Shown here piece by piece: positions 17,714 through 28,011 of a DNA stretch of 64,000 nt. Position numbers and translations under genes: made by a program. Below the pieces are notes generated by a model. It had not been told where the DNA came from, made no database searches, and worked only from the letters and a program-made list of their open reading frames with translations. The stretch spans positions 1,922,001 to 1,986,000 of the forward strand of contig NZ_CP041616.1 of NCBI RefSeq assembly GCF_007197575.1. The letters run 5' to 3'. Origin of the DNA: Ornithinimicrobium ciconiae. GTDB lineage: Bacteria; Actinomycetota; Actinomycetes; Actinomycetales; Dermatophilaceae. Numbering within the stretch: position 1 is the first letter of the stretch; the number at the start of each line of letters is the position of its first letter.

Positions 17714-19069
17714 ATGTCAACGTTGTCGCCGAGCACCGAGGGGCTGTCGTCCGCCGCACCGCTGCGCGTGCCCGCACGCGGCTTCCCGGGTCTCCGCGGC
17801 GGTTTGAGTTGGCTAGGCGCACGCGCTCGCTTCCTGGCGATGGTCGCACTCTGTCTTCTGGGGTCCCTGCTCGCCATGGGCACGAGCCTCAACCGCTACG
17901 TCGAGGCCTCAGCGACGGGAGAGCTGAGCATCCTTCAGAGCATGTCCATCCTGCTGGCCACGGTCGGTGCCGTCGTGGCCGTGATGGCACTGCGACGGCG
18001 TCACACCGCCCCTTACGCTGTGACGCTGGTGACCGCCGCGCTGCCGCTCATCGTTCCTCTGGACGCCACAGCAGCCCTGTTCGCACTGGCGGCGCTCGTG
18101 CGGGTGCGAGCTGAGCGTGCGGTGTGGGCGTGCGCCGGACTGGTCGGTCTCGCGACGGCAGCGGCCCTCTTCCGGGATGCCTCTGGTGCCACGACTGACT
18201 CGTCCATGCTGAAGTCGATGACCTCCACGCATGCACCGGGCCAGGTGGTCGAGATGGACCTGTCCCTGTGGGTTCCCGTGATCGTCTCTCTGGCGCTGCT
18301 GGGCACGTCGGTGGGTGCCGGCCTGTTCATGCGCAACCGTCGAGCGCTGGTGGCTACGCAGGGGCGTGCCCGGGCTGCCGAGCAGAGTCATGACCTCCTC
18401 CACAGCCGGCTAGGGCGTCAGGCAGAGCGAGACCTCATCGCGCGTGAGGTGCACGACGTCATCGGTCACCGGCTCTCGCTGCTGTCCCTGCACGCCGGCG
18501 GGCTGGAGGTTGCCGCCGATGGTGACACCCGGCTGGCACACAGCGCTGCGCTGATCCGGCAGAGCGCCCAGCAGACGATGGAGGATCTGCAGTCACTGCT
18601 CCGAGTGCTGCGCGAGCCCGAGACCACGCCTTACAACCGGACGGCGATGCCGTCACTGGCGGATCTGCCGACCGTGATCGACGAGACCGTGGATGGCGGC
18701 ATGCCGGTCGTCTCGACTGTCTATCTGTCCCAGGCCGAGGACGCCGACCCGGCCCTGGCCCGCGCGGTCTACCGCATCGTGCAGGAGTTGCTGACCAATG
18801 CGCGTCGCCACGCACCGGGTGCTCCCGTGCGGTTGCTGGTCAGGGGTGGCCCGGCCGAGGGCATCCGCATCGAGACAGCCAACCGCCTGACCACCCAGCC
18901 CCTGAGGCCGCCGGGCAACGGACTGACCGGGATCTGCGAACGGGTAGCCCTGTGGAATGGCACGGTGCGTCACGGGCTGGACGAGCAACACGCCTTTCGG
19001 GTTGCCGTGCACCTTCCGTGGGCGGCTGCCGCTGCCTCACGGGCCGACCGGCAGGAGGTGCAGGTGTGA
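17714..19069 (+). CDS. Two-component sensor histidine kinase (NarL/LuxR type)
   Basis: The 451-residue protein has about six membrane helices in its first 215 residues and then a HisKA_3 dimerisation motif, REVHDVIGHRLSLLSLHAG, with the phospho-accepting His in EVHD. The HATPase region contains RIVQELLTNARRHAPGA and GNGLTGICERVALWNG. Such kinases pair with LuxR-type response regulators, and the next gene is exactly that, overlapping by four bases. The membrane sensor has only short extracellular loops, as in bacteriocin- or cell-envelope-sensing families; the signal is unknown. The ATG at 17714 is preferred as the start; upstream in-frame codons have no support. Confidence 0.88.
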   Translation: MSTLSPSTEGLSSAAPLRVPARGFPGLRGGLSWLGARARFLAMVALCLLGSLLAMGTSLNRYVEASATGELSILQSMSILLATVGAVVAVMALRRRHTAPYAVTLVTAALPLIVPLDATAALFALAALVRVRAERAVWACAGLVGLATAAALFRDASGATTDSSMLKSMTSTHAPGQVVEMDLSLWVPVIVSLALLGTSVGAGLFMRNRRALVATQGRARAAEQSHDLLHSRLGRQAERDLIAREVHDVIGHRLSLLSLHAGGLEVAADGDTRLAHSAALIRQSAQQTMEDLQSLLRVLREPETTPYNRTAMPSLADLPTVIDETVDGGMPVVSTVYLSQAEDADPALARAVYRIVQELLTNARRHAPGAPVRLLVRGGPAEGIRIETANRLTTQPLRPPGNGLTGICERVALWNGTVRHGLDEQHAFRVAVHLPWAAAAASRADRQEVQV

Positions 19070-19851
19070 GACGTGAGTCCCGGCACATGGGTGACACGCC
19101 CCTCGGCGGTGGCCCCGGCGCGGACACCCGGGCGACTACAAGCGGTGACGCACGACCGGTGCGTGTGCTGCTGGTGGATGACGACCCGCTCGTCTGCTCC
19201 GGGCTGGAGCTCATGCTGTCCTCCGCGGGAGGGATCGCCGTCGTGGCCTCGGTGGGTGATGGTGACCTCGTGGTGCCCGCCGTCCAACAGCACTATCCCG
19301 ACGTCGTGCTCATGGATGTGCGCATGCCTCGGGTCGACGGGATCACGGCGACACGCGAGGCGCTTGCCCAACCCAACCCTGCCCGGGTGATCGTCCTGAC
19401 CACGTTTGCCGAGGACTCGGCGGTGATGCGGGCGGTTGAGGCGGGCGCCGCCGGATTCCTGCTCAAGACGGCCGCCCCAGCAGAGATCATTGACGCGGTC
19501 CGGCGCGTAGCAGCAGGGGAGGGAGTCCTCTCACCCGCGAGCGTCCCAGAGCTCTTTCAGCATGTTGCCACCCATCCCGTCGTCTCCCGGCGACGGGACG
19601 CGGCCACGCGTCTCACGGGACTGACCACCCGTGAGCGAGACATCGTCATCCGGGTCGCGCAGGGCCTGTCCAATGCCGAGGTGGCTCGTGCGCTCTTCGT
19701 CAGCGAGGCCACCGTCAAGAGCCACCTAGGAGCAGTGATGGGCTCCCTGGGTTGCTCGAGCCGGGTCGAGGTCGCTGTCCTGGCAGAGCGAGCGGGCTGG
19801 TTGCACGAGGACTCGGCCGTCGGGCACGCAGGGTCAGCAATGGGACGGTGA
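19066..19851 (+). CDS. LuxR/NarL-family response regulator
   Basis: The 261-residue protein has a receiver domain (RVLLVDDDPLVCSGLELML, phospho-Asp in VVLMDVRMPRVDG, VIVLTTFAEDSAVM with the conserved Thr, and Lys in GFLLKTAAP) and a C-terminal LuxR helix-turn-helix (LTTRERDIVIRVAQGLSNAE then EATVKSHLGAVMGSLG). The GTG at 19066 overlaps the kinase stop (GTGA) and has GGAGG at 19054-19058, so it is a better start than the ATG 21 nt further on. About 30 unstructured residues precede the receiver. It should regulate target promoters upon phosphorylation by the adjacent kinase. A weak hairpin (19843-19865) overlaps its stop codon. Confidence 0.9.
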   Translation: MRRESRHMGDTPLGGGPGADTRATTSGDARPVRVLLVDDDPLVCSGLELMLSSAGGIAVVASVGDGDLVVPAVQQHYPDVVLMDVRMPRVDGITATREALAQPNPARVIVLTTFAEDSAVMRAVEAGAAGFLLKTAAPAEIIDAVRRVAAGEGVLSPASVPELFQHVATHPVVSRRRDAATRLTGLTTRERDIVIRVAQGLSNAEVARALFVSEATVKSHLGAVMGSLGCSSRVEVAVLAERAGWLHEDSAVGHAGSAMGR

Positions 19852-19993
19852 AACTGTCACTGTCCGAGGCAGATACGCGGTCTGCAGGTGGCGATATGTG
19901 AGCCTCAGGACGGCGTGAAATGGTCCAGAAGGCCATCTCGGGAGCGTTTCTCGTCCGGCCTGTGAGCGGTTCCACAGCCTCAAAACTGTATGA

Positions 19994-21397
<1,404 letters not shown>

Positions 21398-21404
21398 CCG
21401 GACG

Positions 21405-22016
21405 TCAGTCCATCCGCATCCGACGGGACCGGCGCCACCGCAGGATGAGATCGGCGAGGGCGCCGAGCACCAGCGACAGCCCGACCCCGACCGCAGCACT
21501 GAACAGCGGGTTGCCATCGACCCAGGCGGCCGCCAGCAGGCCGAGGCTGAGCATGTAGAACGCCCATACGGTGCCGCCGATGATGCTGATGGGCAGAAAC
21601 CGGCGGTGCGGGTAGCCGCTGGCGCCGGCGGCGAGGTAGACCGCGACCCGTCCCACGGGCACGAAACGCCCGGTGAGGATCACGGTGGCGGGCCGTCGTT
21701 CCAGCTGGCGACGACCGGCGTCCAGGGCGCGGGCGACGCGCCCGGCCCGGAGTCGGTCGAAACGTCCCGGGCCCAGTGACCGCCCGATGGCGAAACTCAG
21801 GTTGTCACCCGTGATGGCGCCCAGGGCCGCCACCGCGATCAGCAGGGGCAGTGACGGGGGACCATCGAGGGCAGCCAGGGCCATGACGAGGGCCTCGCTG
21901 GGGACCACGGGCAGGATCCCGTCCAGCACAATCAGCAGGTAGGTGGCACCCAGCAGCCAGGGCTGTTCGGCGGCAGCGATGAGTGCCGTGTTCACGGCGT
22001 CGAAGAACTCAGACAT
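21405..22016 (-). CDS. DedA family (VTT domain) membrane protein
   Basis: The 203-residue protein has four to five membrane segments and the DedA signature: DGILPVVPSEALVMAL near the start, GAITGDNLSFAIGRSLG, and the conserved Arg loop TGRFVPVGRVAVYLAAG. DedA proteins are implicated in phospholipid or undecaprenyl-phosphate recycling across the membrane and envelope stress tolerance, so a lipid flippase-type role is reasonable but not specific. It converges with gdhA, only 7 nt between stops, and is divergent from the amino-acid permease at 22232. Confidence 0.87.
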   Translation of the reverse strand: MSEFFDAVNTALIAAAEQPWLLGATYLLIVLDGILPVVPSEALVMALAALDGPPSLPLLIAVAALGAITGDNLSFAIGRSLGPGRFDRLRAGRVARALDAGRRQLERRPATVILTGRFVPVGRVAVYLAAGASGYPHRRFLPISIIGGTVWAFYMLSLGLLAAAWVDGNPLFSAAVGVGLSLVLGALADLILRWRRSRRMRMD

Positions 22017-22231
22017 CGCTGCCCTGTCAGTCGTGCGGAGGTGAGCCCGGCCCCCTGATGAGCGGCCCAGGAGCGAAGACTACGGGACACCCGAAGGCAG
22101 CCCTATGGTCAGCCACGTCACCCGATTCGGCAAAGAACTCGCGTGGGTGCTTGCCAGATGGCTGTGATCTGAGTCACCCTGACGCGTAGCCATGGGGCGC
22201 AGTCCCAGGGCCTGGAACTCAGGAGGGCGAC

Positions 22232-23683
22232 ATGAGTGACGCAAGGGTGGACGAAGCAACCGGTGAGCAGCAGACCGAGCTCAAACGGGTCCTCGGGCCA
22301 AAGCTGCTGCTGCTCTTCATCGTCGGCGACATCCTGGGCACCGGCATCTATGCCCTGACCGGCAAGGTGGCCGGTGAGGTGGGCGGTGCCGTCTGGTTGC
22401 CCTTCCTGGTGGCCTTCACCATCGCCATCATCACGGCATTCAGCTATCTGGAGCTGGTGACCAAATATCCCAAGGCCGGCGGTGCCGCGTCGTTCGTGCA
22501 CCGCGCCTTCGAGATCCACTTCATCACCTTCCTGATCACCTTCACGGTGATGGCCAGCGGCATCACCTCGGCTTCGACGGCCTCGCGGGCGTTCGCGGAG
22601 AATATGTTCAAGGGCTTCCACTGGTTCGTGGAGACCGGTGCGGACGGCCAGACGGTGGTCAACGCCGGAGCCATCTCGGTCGGCGCACTCTTCTTCATCC
22701 TGCTGGTCGCGGCCATCAACTTCCGCGGTGTGGCCGAGTCGGTGAAGGCCAATGTGGTGCTGACCCTCATCGAGCTGTCCGGTCTCCTCCTGGTGATCTT
22801 TGTCGGCCTGTGGGCGGTGGCCGGGTTCTCCGGCGCAGAGGTCGACTTCTCAAGGATCACGGTCTTCGAGAGCCCCAGTGGCAAGAACGCCTTCATGGCA
22901 GTCACGGCCGCGACCGGACTGGCGTTCTTCGCCATGGTCGGCTTCGAGGACTCGGTCAACATGGCCGAGGAGACCAAGGAGCCGAGCAAGATCTTCCCCA
23001 AGGTCATGCTCACCGGCCTGCTGATGACGGCCGCGATCTACCTCATGGTCTCGATCACGGCCGTGGCGCTCGTGCCGGTGGGGGAGCTGTCCCAGGGAGG
23101 CACGCCGTTGCTCACCGTGGTGGAACGCGGTGCCCCCAACCTGCCGATCGACACGCTCTATCCGTTCATCGCGATGTTTGCCGTCGCCAACTCCGCGCTG
23201 ATCAACATGATGATGGCCTCCCGACTGCTCTATGGCATGTCCCGGCAGGGGGTGCTGCCCAAGCCGCTGGGCATGGTGCACCGGGGACGGCAGACCCCGT
23301 GGGCGGCGATCATCTTCAGCACGCTGCTGGCCGTCGGCCTGATCCTGCTCGTCCAGTCGGTCGCCAACCTCGGTGACGTGACTGCCCTGCTGCTGCTCGG
23401 CGTCTTCAGCGTCGTCAACGTGGCCTGCCTGGTCCTGCGCAAGGACCGGGTCGAGCACCAGCACTTCACCGCACCCACGGCCTTGCCCGTCATCGGTGCC
23501 CTGGCCTGCGCCTACATGGTCGGCCCGTGGACCGGCCGTGACGGATCGGTCTATGAGATCGCCGGGTGGCTGCTGGTCATCGGCGTGTGCCTGTGGGCCC
23601 TCACCTGGTTCCTCAACCGGGCGCTCTATGCCAAGCCGACCCGGATCAAGGACCCCACGGACCTGACCAACACCGACGACTAG
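22232..23683 (+). CDS. APC-family amino acid permease
   Basis: The 483-residue protein has about 12 helices and a typical APC first helix, LLLFIVGDILGTGIYALTG. Further family marks are GGAASFVHRAFEI, NFRGVAESVKANVVLTLIE and FFAMVGFEDSVNMAEETKEP, the last being the common helix 6-7 region. It should import an amino acid or amine; specificity is not readable. The ATG at 22232 follows CAGGAGGGC, a strong ribosome-binding site. It is apparently monocistronic, and the next gene on the other strand ends 10 nt beyond its stop. Confidence 0.9.
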   Translation: MSDARVDEATGEQQTELKRVLGPKLLLLFIVGDILGTGIYALTGKVAGEVGGAVWLPFLVAFTIAIITAFSYLELVTKYPKAGGAASFVHRAFEIHFITFLITFTVMASGITSASTASRAFAENMFKGFHWFVETGADGQTVVNAGAISVGALFFILLVAAINFRGVAESVKANVVLTLIELSGLLLVIFVGLWAVAGFSGAEVDFSRITVFESPSGKNAFMAVTAATGLAFFAMVGFEDSVNMAEETKEPSKIFPKVMLTGLLMTAAIYLMVSITAVALVPVGELSQGGTPLLTVVERGAPNLPIDTLYPFIAMFAVANSALINMMMASRLLYGMSRQGVLPKPLGMVHRGRQTPWAAIIFSTLLAVGLILLVQSVANLGDVTALLLLGVFSVVNVACLVLRKDRVEHQHFTAPTALPVIGALACAYMVGPWTGRDGSVYEIAGWLLVIGVCLWALTWFLNRALYAKPTRIKDPTDLTNTDD

Positions 23684-23693
23684 GCGCTGAGGA

Positions 23694-24560
23694 TCAACGG
23701 GCCTCGACCCGGGACACGATCTCTGCCGCGACCTGCTCGGGACGCTTCTCGGGCAACCAGTGCCCCGCGTCGAGTTCGACGAAGCGGTAGTCCGACTCGA
23801 CATACTGCGCCGTGCGCTCGATCGCCGCGCGACCCAGGAACGGGTCACGGTTGCCCCACACCAGCGTCGTCGGCACCTGCACCGGCTCGGCACCCAGCAC
23901 GCTCGGCTCATCCAGGCTGTGCCACCGCTGCCGTCCACCACCGGGCCGCAGAGCGGCGCGATACCAGTTCAACGGGCCACGCATCGCCTGGGGAGTGCCC
24001 AGCCGTGCGGCATACCTGTCCTGATGCTCGCTCGGCACACCCTGACGGACCATGGCGCCATTGGTCATCATGCGTGCCAGGATCCGCTCGGGGGCGACCG
24101 GGAGCACGAAGGCCGCCATATACCAGCTGTGTCGGGCCTGGTCGGCATGTCGCGCGGCCCAGGCGAGGGCTCGGGGAAACGGCGTGGAGAGCACCGTGAG
24201 GCTGGCCACCCGCTCCGGTGCGTGCTGCGCCAACGTCCAGGCCACCGCGCCACCCCAGTCGTGACCGACGATGTGCGCTCGCTCCAGCCCCGCTGCGTCC
24301 AGGAGCGCCAGCACGTCTCCGACCAGATGGGACAGGCGGTATGCCGACACGCGCCGTGGGCGGGCGCCGGGGGAGTAGCCGCGCTGATGGGGTGCCAGGG
24401 TGCGCAGGCCGTGCTCGTGCAGGCGCTCGGAGACCTCGGCCCAGGCGCTCGCATCCTGGGGAAAGCCGTGCAGGAGCAGCACGGGCGCGCCGTCGCGCGG
24501 GCCGCCGTCGATGACCTCGAAGATCAGACCTTCATGGGTGAAACTGTCCACGCACCCCAC
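23694..24560 (-). CDS. Alpha/beta hydrolase (epoxide hydrolase-like)
   Basis: The 288-residue protein has the alpha/beta hydrolase fold with the oxyanion motif LLLHGFPQDASAW, an Asp nucleophile in VGHDWGGAVAW, an acid region WGNRDPFLG and the catalytic His in ELDAGHWLPEKRPEQV. An Asp nucleophile with HGFP fits the epoxide hydrolase/haloalkane dehalogenase group rather than esterases; the two lid Tyr residues cannot be assigned with certainty. The GTG at 24560 is preferred because GGAGGT lies five bases upstream; an ATG at 24605 would add 15 Arg-rich residues with no homology. It is divergent from the helicase gene, with 256 nt between them. Confidence 0.86.
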   Translation of the reverse strand: MGCVDSFTHEGLIFEVIDGGPRDGAPVLLLHGFPQDASAWAEVSERLHEHGLRTLAPHQRGYSPGARPRRVSAYRLSHLVGDVLALLDAAGLERAHIVGHDWGGAVAWTLAQHAPERVASLTVLSTPFPRALAWAARHADQARHSWYMAAFVLPVAPERILARMMTNGAMVRQGVPSEHQDRYAARLGTPQAMRGPLNWYRAALRPGGGRQRWHSLDEPSVLGAEPVQVPTTLVWGNRDPFLGRAAIERTAQYVESDYRFVELDAGHWLPEKRPEQVAAEIVSRVEAR

Positions 24561-24816
24561 GGTAGACCTCCGGAGACGTCGGCGGGCGGTGGTGACGAGC
24601 GCCATACTCCGTCAGTTCGCGTCCGAGGGTAGTTGTCCGCTAAAGTTGATCCTTGCCCGCAGGTTGCGCAGACGCACCGGGAGACGGGCTCGCCGGAGGA
24701 CAAACCGTTCCTCGCGGCCCATCGGGTGCCATCGAGCACCTGGAGGTAGGTCGGTCACGCTCAAGGTAGCGATGAGGCGTCCAACCTCATCGAGTAGCAG
24801 AATTGAGCGATTCGCC

Positions 24817-27012
24817 ATGGCCAAGGCCATCGGGCGCGCCTCCGCGCCCTCCCACAAGAAGAAGCCCCGTCACACGGCGGCCCAAAAGAAGGCAGCCGCT
24901 AAGACGCGCGAGCTGTCTGACCGTTCGTCGCGCCGCGACGACCGCAGGTCGTATGCCGACAAGCCGGCCCGTGAGGACCGGCCCCGTCGCGACTTTGACA
25001 GCCGTGGTCCCCGTCGTGAGTGGAACCGCGATGACCGTCCGGCCCGTGACGACCGTGGTACGCGTCGTGAGTGGAACCGTGACGAGCGTCCGGCCCGTGA
25101 CGACCGTGGTCCCCGTCGTGACTTCGACAACCGCGGCCCGCGTCGCGAGTTCGACAACCGCGGCCCGCGTCGCGAGTTTGACAACCGCGGCCCGCGTCGT
25201 GAGTGGAACCGCGATGACCGTCCGGCCCGCGATGACCATGGCCCGCGTCGTGAGTGGAACCGTGACGAGCGTCCGGCTCGTGACGACCGTGGTCCCCGTC
25301 GTGACTTCGACAACCGGGGCCCGCGTCGCGAGTTCGACAACCGTGCCCCGCGTCGTGAGTGGAACCGTGACGAGCGTCCGGCCCGTGACGACCGTGGTCC
25401 CCGTCGTGACTTCGACAACCGCGGCCCGCGTCGCGAGTTCGACAACCGTGCCCCGCGTCGTGAGTGGAACCGCGATGACCGTCCGGCTCGTGACTTCGAC
25501 CGCAGCGCCCCGCGTCGCCACTGGGACCACGACGACCGTCCCCGTCACCGCGACGACGCCACCCAGGCCCGCACCAACCACGACTGGGAGCGTCGCGAGC
25601 GTCGCGACAACCGGCAGTTCTCCGAGGACCGGGAGCGCACGCCATACTCCCCGTCCGTTGCTCCGGTGCCCAAGGCCGCGGTGGTCCACGAGGGTCCGAA
25701 CGAGTTCGGCGCCCTGGGCCTGAACCCGCAGCTGGTCGACAAGCTCACCGAGCTCGGTCTGGTCAAGCCGTTCCCGATCCAGGCCGCGACGATCCCGGAC
25801 GCGATGGCTGGCCGTGACCTGCTCGGGCGCGGACAGACAGGCTCGGGCAAGACCCTGGCCTTCGGCCTGCCCACCCTGCACCGTCTCGCGGAGGGTGAGC
25901 GCGCCAAGCCGCGCAAGCCGCACGCGCTGATCGTGACCCCGACCCGCGAGCTGGCGATGCAGATCCTGGACGCGCTGCGTCCGCTGCTGTCGACCATGCG
26001 GCTGCGTCACCAGCTGGTGGCTGGCGGCATGTCCTACACGCCGCAGCTGCGCAGCCTGGAGCAGGGAGTTGACCTGCTGGTGGCCACCCCTGGCCGCCTT
26101 GCTGACCTGCTCGAGCGCGGTGCCGCCGACCTCTCCGAGGTCAAGATCACGGTGCTGGACGAGGCCGACCACATGGCCGAGATGGGCTTCGTCGAGGCGA
26201 TCTCCGAGATCCTCGACCTGACCCCGGCCGATGGCCAGCGTCTGCTCTTCTCTGCAACCCTCGACCACGGTGTCGACCAGGTGGCGAAGAAGTACCTGAC
26301 CGACCCGGTGACCCACCAGACGGACAGCGCCACCGCGAGCGTGTCGACCATGGAGCACCACGTCTTCCTGATCGACCCGCAGCACAAGAAGCCGATCACC
26401 GCGACCATCGCCAACCGGCCGGGACGCACTGTCGTCTTCGTGCGGACCAAGCTCGGTGCCGACCGTGTCGCGCTGCAGCTGCGCGAGTGCGGCGTCTTCG
26501 CTGCTGCCCTGCACGGTGGCCTCAACCAGGCCCAGCGCACCCGCGTCCTGGAGGCGTTCAAGTCCGGCGAGTTGCCGGTCCTGGTCGCCACCGACGTCGC
26601 GGCTCGCGGGATCCACGTCGACGACGTGTCCCTCGTGCTGCAGGCCGACCCGCCCGCGGACCACAAGGACTACCTGCACCGTTCCGGGCGGACCGCTCGG
26701 GCGGGGGAGCAGGGTCGTGTTGTGACCCTGGCGCTGCCGCACCAGAAGAAGCAGGTGCAGCGGATGCTGGACGCTGCTGGTGTCGACGCCGCACCGACCA
26801 AGGTGACGCCGCGCGATGCTGAGGTGCTCGAGACCGCTGGCGGTCGTGAGCCCTCGTTCGAGGCCATCCCGCAGTCGGTGCTCGACGACCTGCTGCGCCC
26901 GAAGCGGCCCCAGGGCCGCGGCAACTACCGCGGTCGCCCGCAGCGTCGCAACGGTGGTTTCAACCGCGAGCGTTCTTCCCGCGTGGGTGGCGGATACCGG
27001 GGCAACCACTGA
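24817..27012 (+). CDS. DEAD-box RNA helicase with Arg/Asp-rich repeat domain
   Basis: The 731-residue protein has three parts. Residues 1-50 are Lys/Arg rich. Residues about 53-230 are tandem repeats of RREWNRDDRPARDDRGP- and RRDFDNRGP-type units, a mixed-charge disordered region. Residues about 297-680 form the helicase core: Q motif FPIQAATIP, GQTGSGKT, PTREL, TPGR, DEAD, SAT, and HRSGRTARAG with VATDVAARGIHV before it. The C-terminus is Arg/Gly rich (RGRPQRRNGGFNRE). It would unwind structured RNA in ribosome assembly, cold adaptation or decay. The repeat domain is much longer than in most RhlE/CsdA-type enzymes and may drive RNA binding or condensate formation. The ATG at 24817 is chosen by the homology start; no strong ribosome-binding site is seen. 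Confidence 0.92.
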   Translation: MAKAIGRASAPSHKKKPRHTAAQKKAAAKTRELSDRSSRRDDRRSYADKPAREDRPRRDFDSRGPRREWNRDDRPARDDRGTRREWNRDERPARDDRGPRRDFDNRGPRREFDNRGPRREFDNRGPRREWNRDDRPARDDHGPRREWNRDERPARDDRGPRRDFDNRGPRREFDNRAPRREWNRDERPARDDRGPRRDFDNRGPRREFDNRAPRREWNRDDRPARDFDRSAPRRHWDHDDRPRHRDDATQARTNHDWERRERRDNRQFSEDRERTPYSPSVAPVPKAAVVHEGPNEFGALGLNPQLVDKLTELGLVKPFPIQAATIPDAMAGRDLLGRGQTGSGKTLAFGLPTLHRLAEGERAKPRKPHALIVTPTRELAMQILDALRPLLSTMRLRHQLVAGGMSYTPQLRSLEQGVDLLVATPGRLADLLERGAADLSEVKITVLDEADHMAEMGFVEAISEILDLTPADGQRLLFSATLDHGVDQVAKKYLTDPVTHQTDSATASVSTMEHHVFLIDPQHKKPITATIANRPGRTVVFVRTKLGADRVALQLRECGVFAAALHGGLNQAQRTRVLEAFKSGELPVLVATDVAARGIHVDDVSLVLQADPPADHKDYLHRSGRTARAGEQGRVVTLALPHQKKQVQRMLDAAGVDAAPTKVTPRDAEVLETAGGREPSFEAIPQSVLDDLLRPKRPQGRGNYRGRPQRRNGGFNRERSSRVGGGYRGNH
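24976..25510 (+). repeat. Minisatellite-like coding repeats in the helicase gene
   Basis: About 535 bp consist of near-identical units of roughly 30 to 36 bp, in higher-order blocks such as CGTCGTGAGTGGAACCGTGA followed by a GACTTCGACAACCG-type unit. Third-position differences between copies are few, which suggests recent expansion or gene conversion. The repeats are strictly in frame. Confidence 0.85.
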
Positions 27013-27052
27013 TCTGGCGCTCACGCCAGGCGGGTGATTAACTCTGCCTTAC

Positions 27053-27092
27053 GAGACCGGCCTCACGAGCAACTGCTCGTGGGGCCGGTCTC
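27053..27092. terminator. Bidirectional terminator between helicase and PKD-protein genes
   Basis: Arms 27053-27071 and 27074-27092 form a 19-bp stem with one G-U pair and a 2-nt loop, followed by TTG on the plus strand. It sits between two convergent genes, 40 nt after the helicase stop. Confidence 0.75.
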
Positions 27093-27103
27093 TTGTGATC
27101 CCG

Positions 27104-28006
27104 TCAGTCGTCGTAGAGCCGGTTCCTCGAGGTCAGCACCTCCAGCGGGTTCAACGGCCCGTCGATCGTTGCGGTGCCGGGGATCGTGCTCCACGCTCCA
27201 CCGTCCACGCTGACCTCACCGCCGTAGACGACGGTGATGTGCGGGTCGACTGTGGCTGCGTTGGCGTACTCGTGGGTGATGTCGCCGTTGGGGTGCGGCC
27301 CTCCCAGTGATGTCGTGGGACCAGCGGAGGTGCCGTCACCGAAGTGGTAGGTCGCGGAGTCAAGGGTCGGTCTGATGCGCACCTCGAAACCGATGATGTC
27401 GGTCGTGTCGATCTCGCCAGGCTCGTAGCCCTCGTCAGGCCAGACGAGCTCGTAGAAGACGGGGAGGTTCACCAGCGTGCGCCCGTCCGGTGGCTCGATG
27501 GACATGGTCGGCAGCGCGAAATCCGTGCGGTGGAACTGCTCCAGGATCATCGCTTCGGTGAGTTCGGGCGCGGACTCACCGGACCGTGCCGGCACGTCAG
27601 TGCGGAAACAGGTGGGGCCGAGGGGCTCCCAGGTGCCCAACGGGCCGGAGTCGTCGGCCACTCGGCGGTGGATGTAGGAGTAGGGGCCAGAACTCCCGGG
27701 CTGGAATGTGTCGCAGTAGCTGATCGCGAACTGGCAGTTCACCCGATCAGGAGCATCCGGGCCGTTCCCCCGGCACGCGATCACGGCGACGTACTCAAAC
27801 CAACGTTCGGGGTTATCCGGACTTGACCCGCTCGGATAGACGTCGGCCAACTGTCGAGTCTCAGACTTGGTCATTCCGACGTAGCCGCCACCGCCCCCCA
27901 CTCGGCATATCAGGTCTTCGCGTTCACAAGGTTTATCAACTGGAGCGGAGGGTGCCGTAGTCGAGAGCATAAGCGTGAGGAAAAGTATCTGAATTTTGGG
28001 GAGCAT
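27104..28006 (-). CDS. Secreted hypothetical protein with PKD-like segment
   Basis: I do not recognise this 300-residue protein as a named family. It begins with a likely signal peptide (MLPKIQILFLTLMLSTTAPSA), then a Gly-rich VGGGGGYVG stretch and four or more Cys residues spaced as in extracellular disulfide-bonded proteins. The C-terminal third has a PKD-like signature, ATYHFGDGTSAGP followed by ITHEYANA, suggesting an Ig-like fold at the cell surface. It is encoded 5 nt after the DUF6318 lipoprotein gene, and the two are likely an operon. ATG 28006 is chosen; an ATG at 28042 would overlap the upstream gene. This stretch and its partner are visibly less GC-rich than the neighbourhood. Confidence 0.65.
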   Translation of the reverse strand: MLPKIQILFLTLMLSTTAPSAPVDKPCEREDLICRVGGGGGYVGMTKSETRQLADVYPSGSSPDNPERWFEYVAVIACRGNGPDAPDRVNCQFAISYCDTFQPGSSGPYSYIHRRVADDSGPLGTWEPLGPTCFRTDVPARSGESAPELTEAMILEQFHRTDFALPTMSIEPPDGRTLVNLPVFYELVWPDEGYEPGEIDTTDIIGFEVRIRPTLDSATYHFGDGTSAGPTTSLGGPHPNGDITHEYANAATVDPHITVVYGGEVSVDGGAWSTIPGTATIDGPLNPLEVLTSRNRLYDD

Positions 28007-28011
28007 GGAAG

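Noticed and set aside
19843..19865. Short hairpin at the end of the response-regulator gene as a terminator
   Set aside because: The stem is 9 bp with a G-U pair, overlaps the stop codon and has no T tract.
24976..25510. Repeats as a possible CRISPR array
   Set aside because: Units are contiguous, in frame and coding with no unique spacers.
24787..27024. A 745-codon open frame antisense to the helicase gene
   Set aside because: It mirrors the repeats of the helicase gene and shows only low-complexity Val/Thr/Arg strings.
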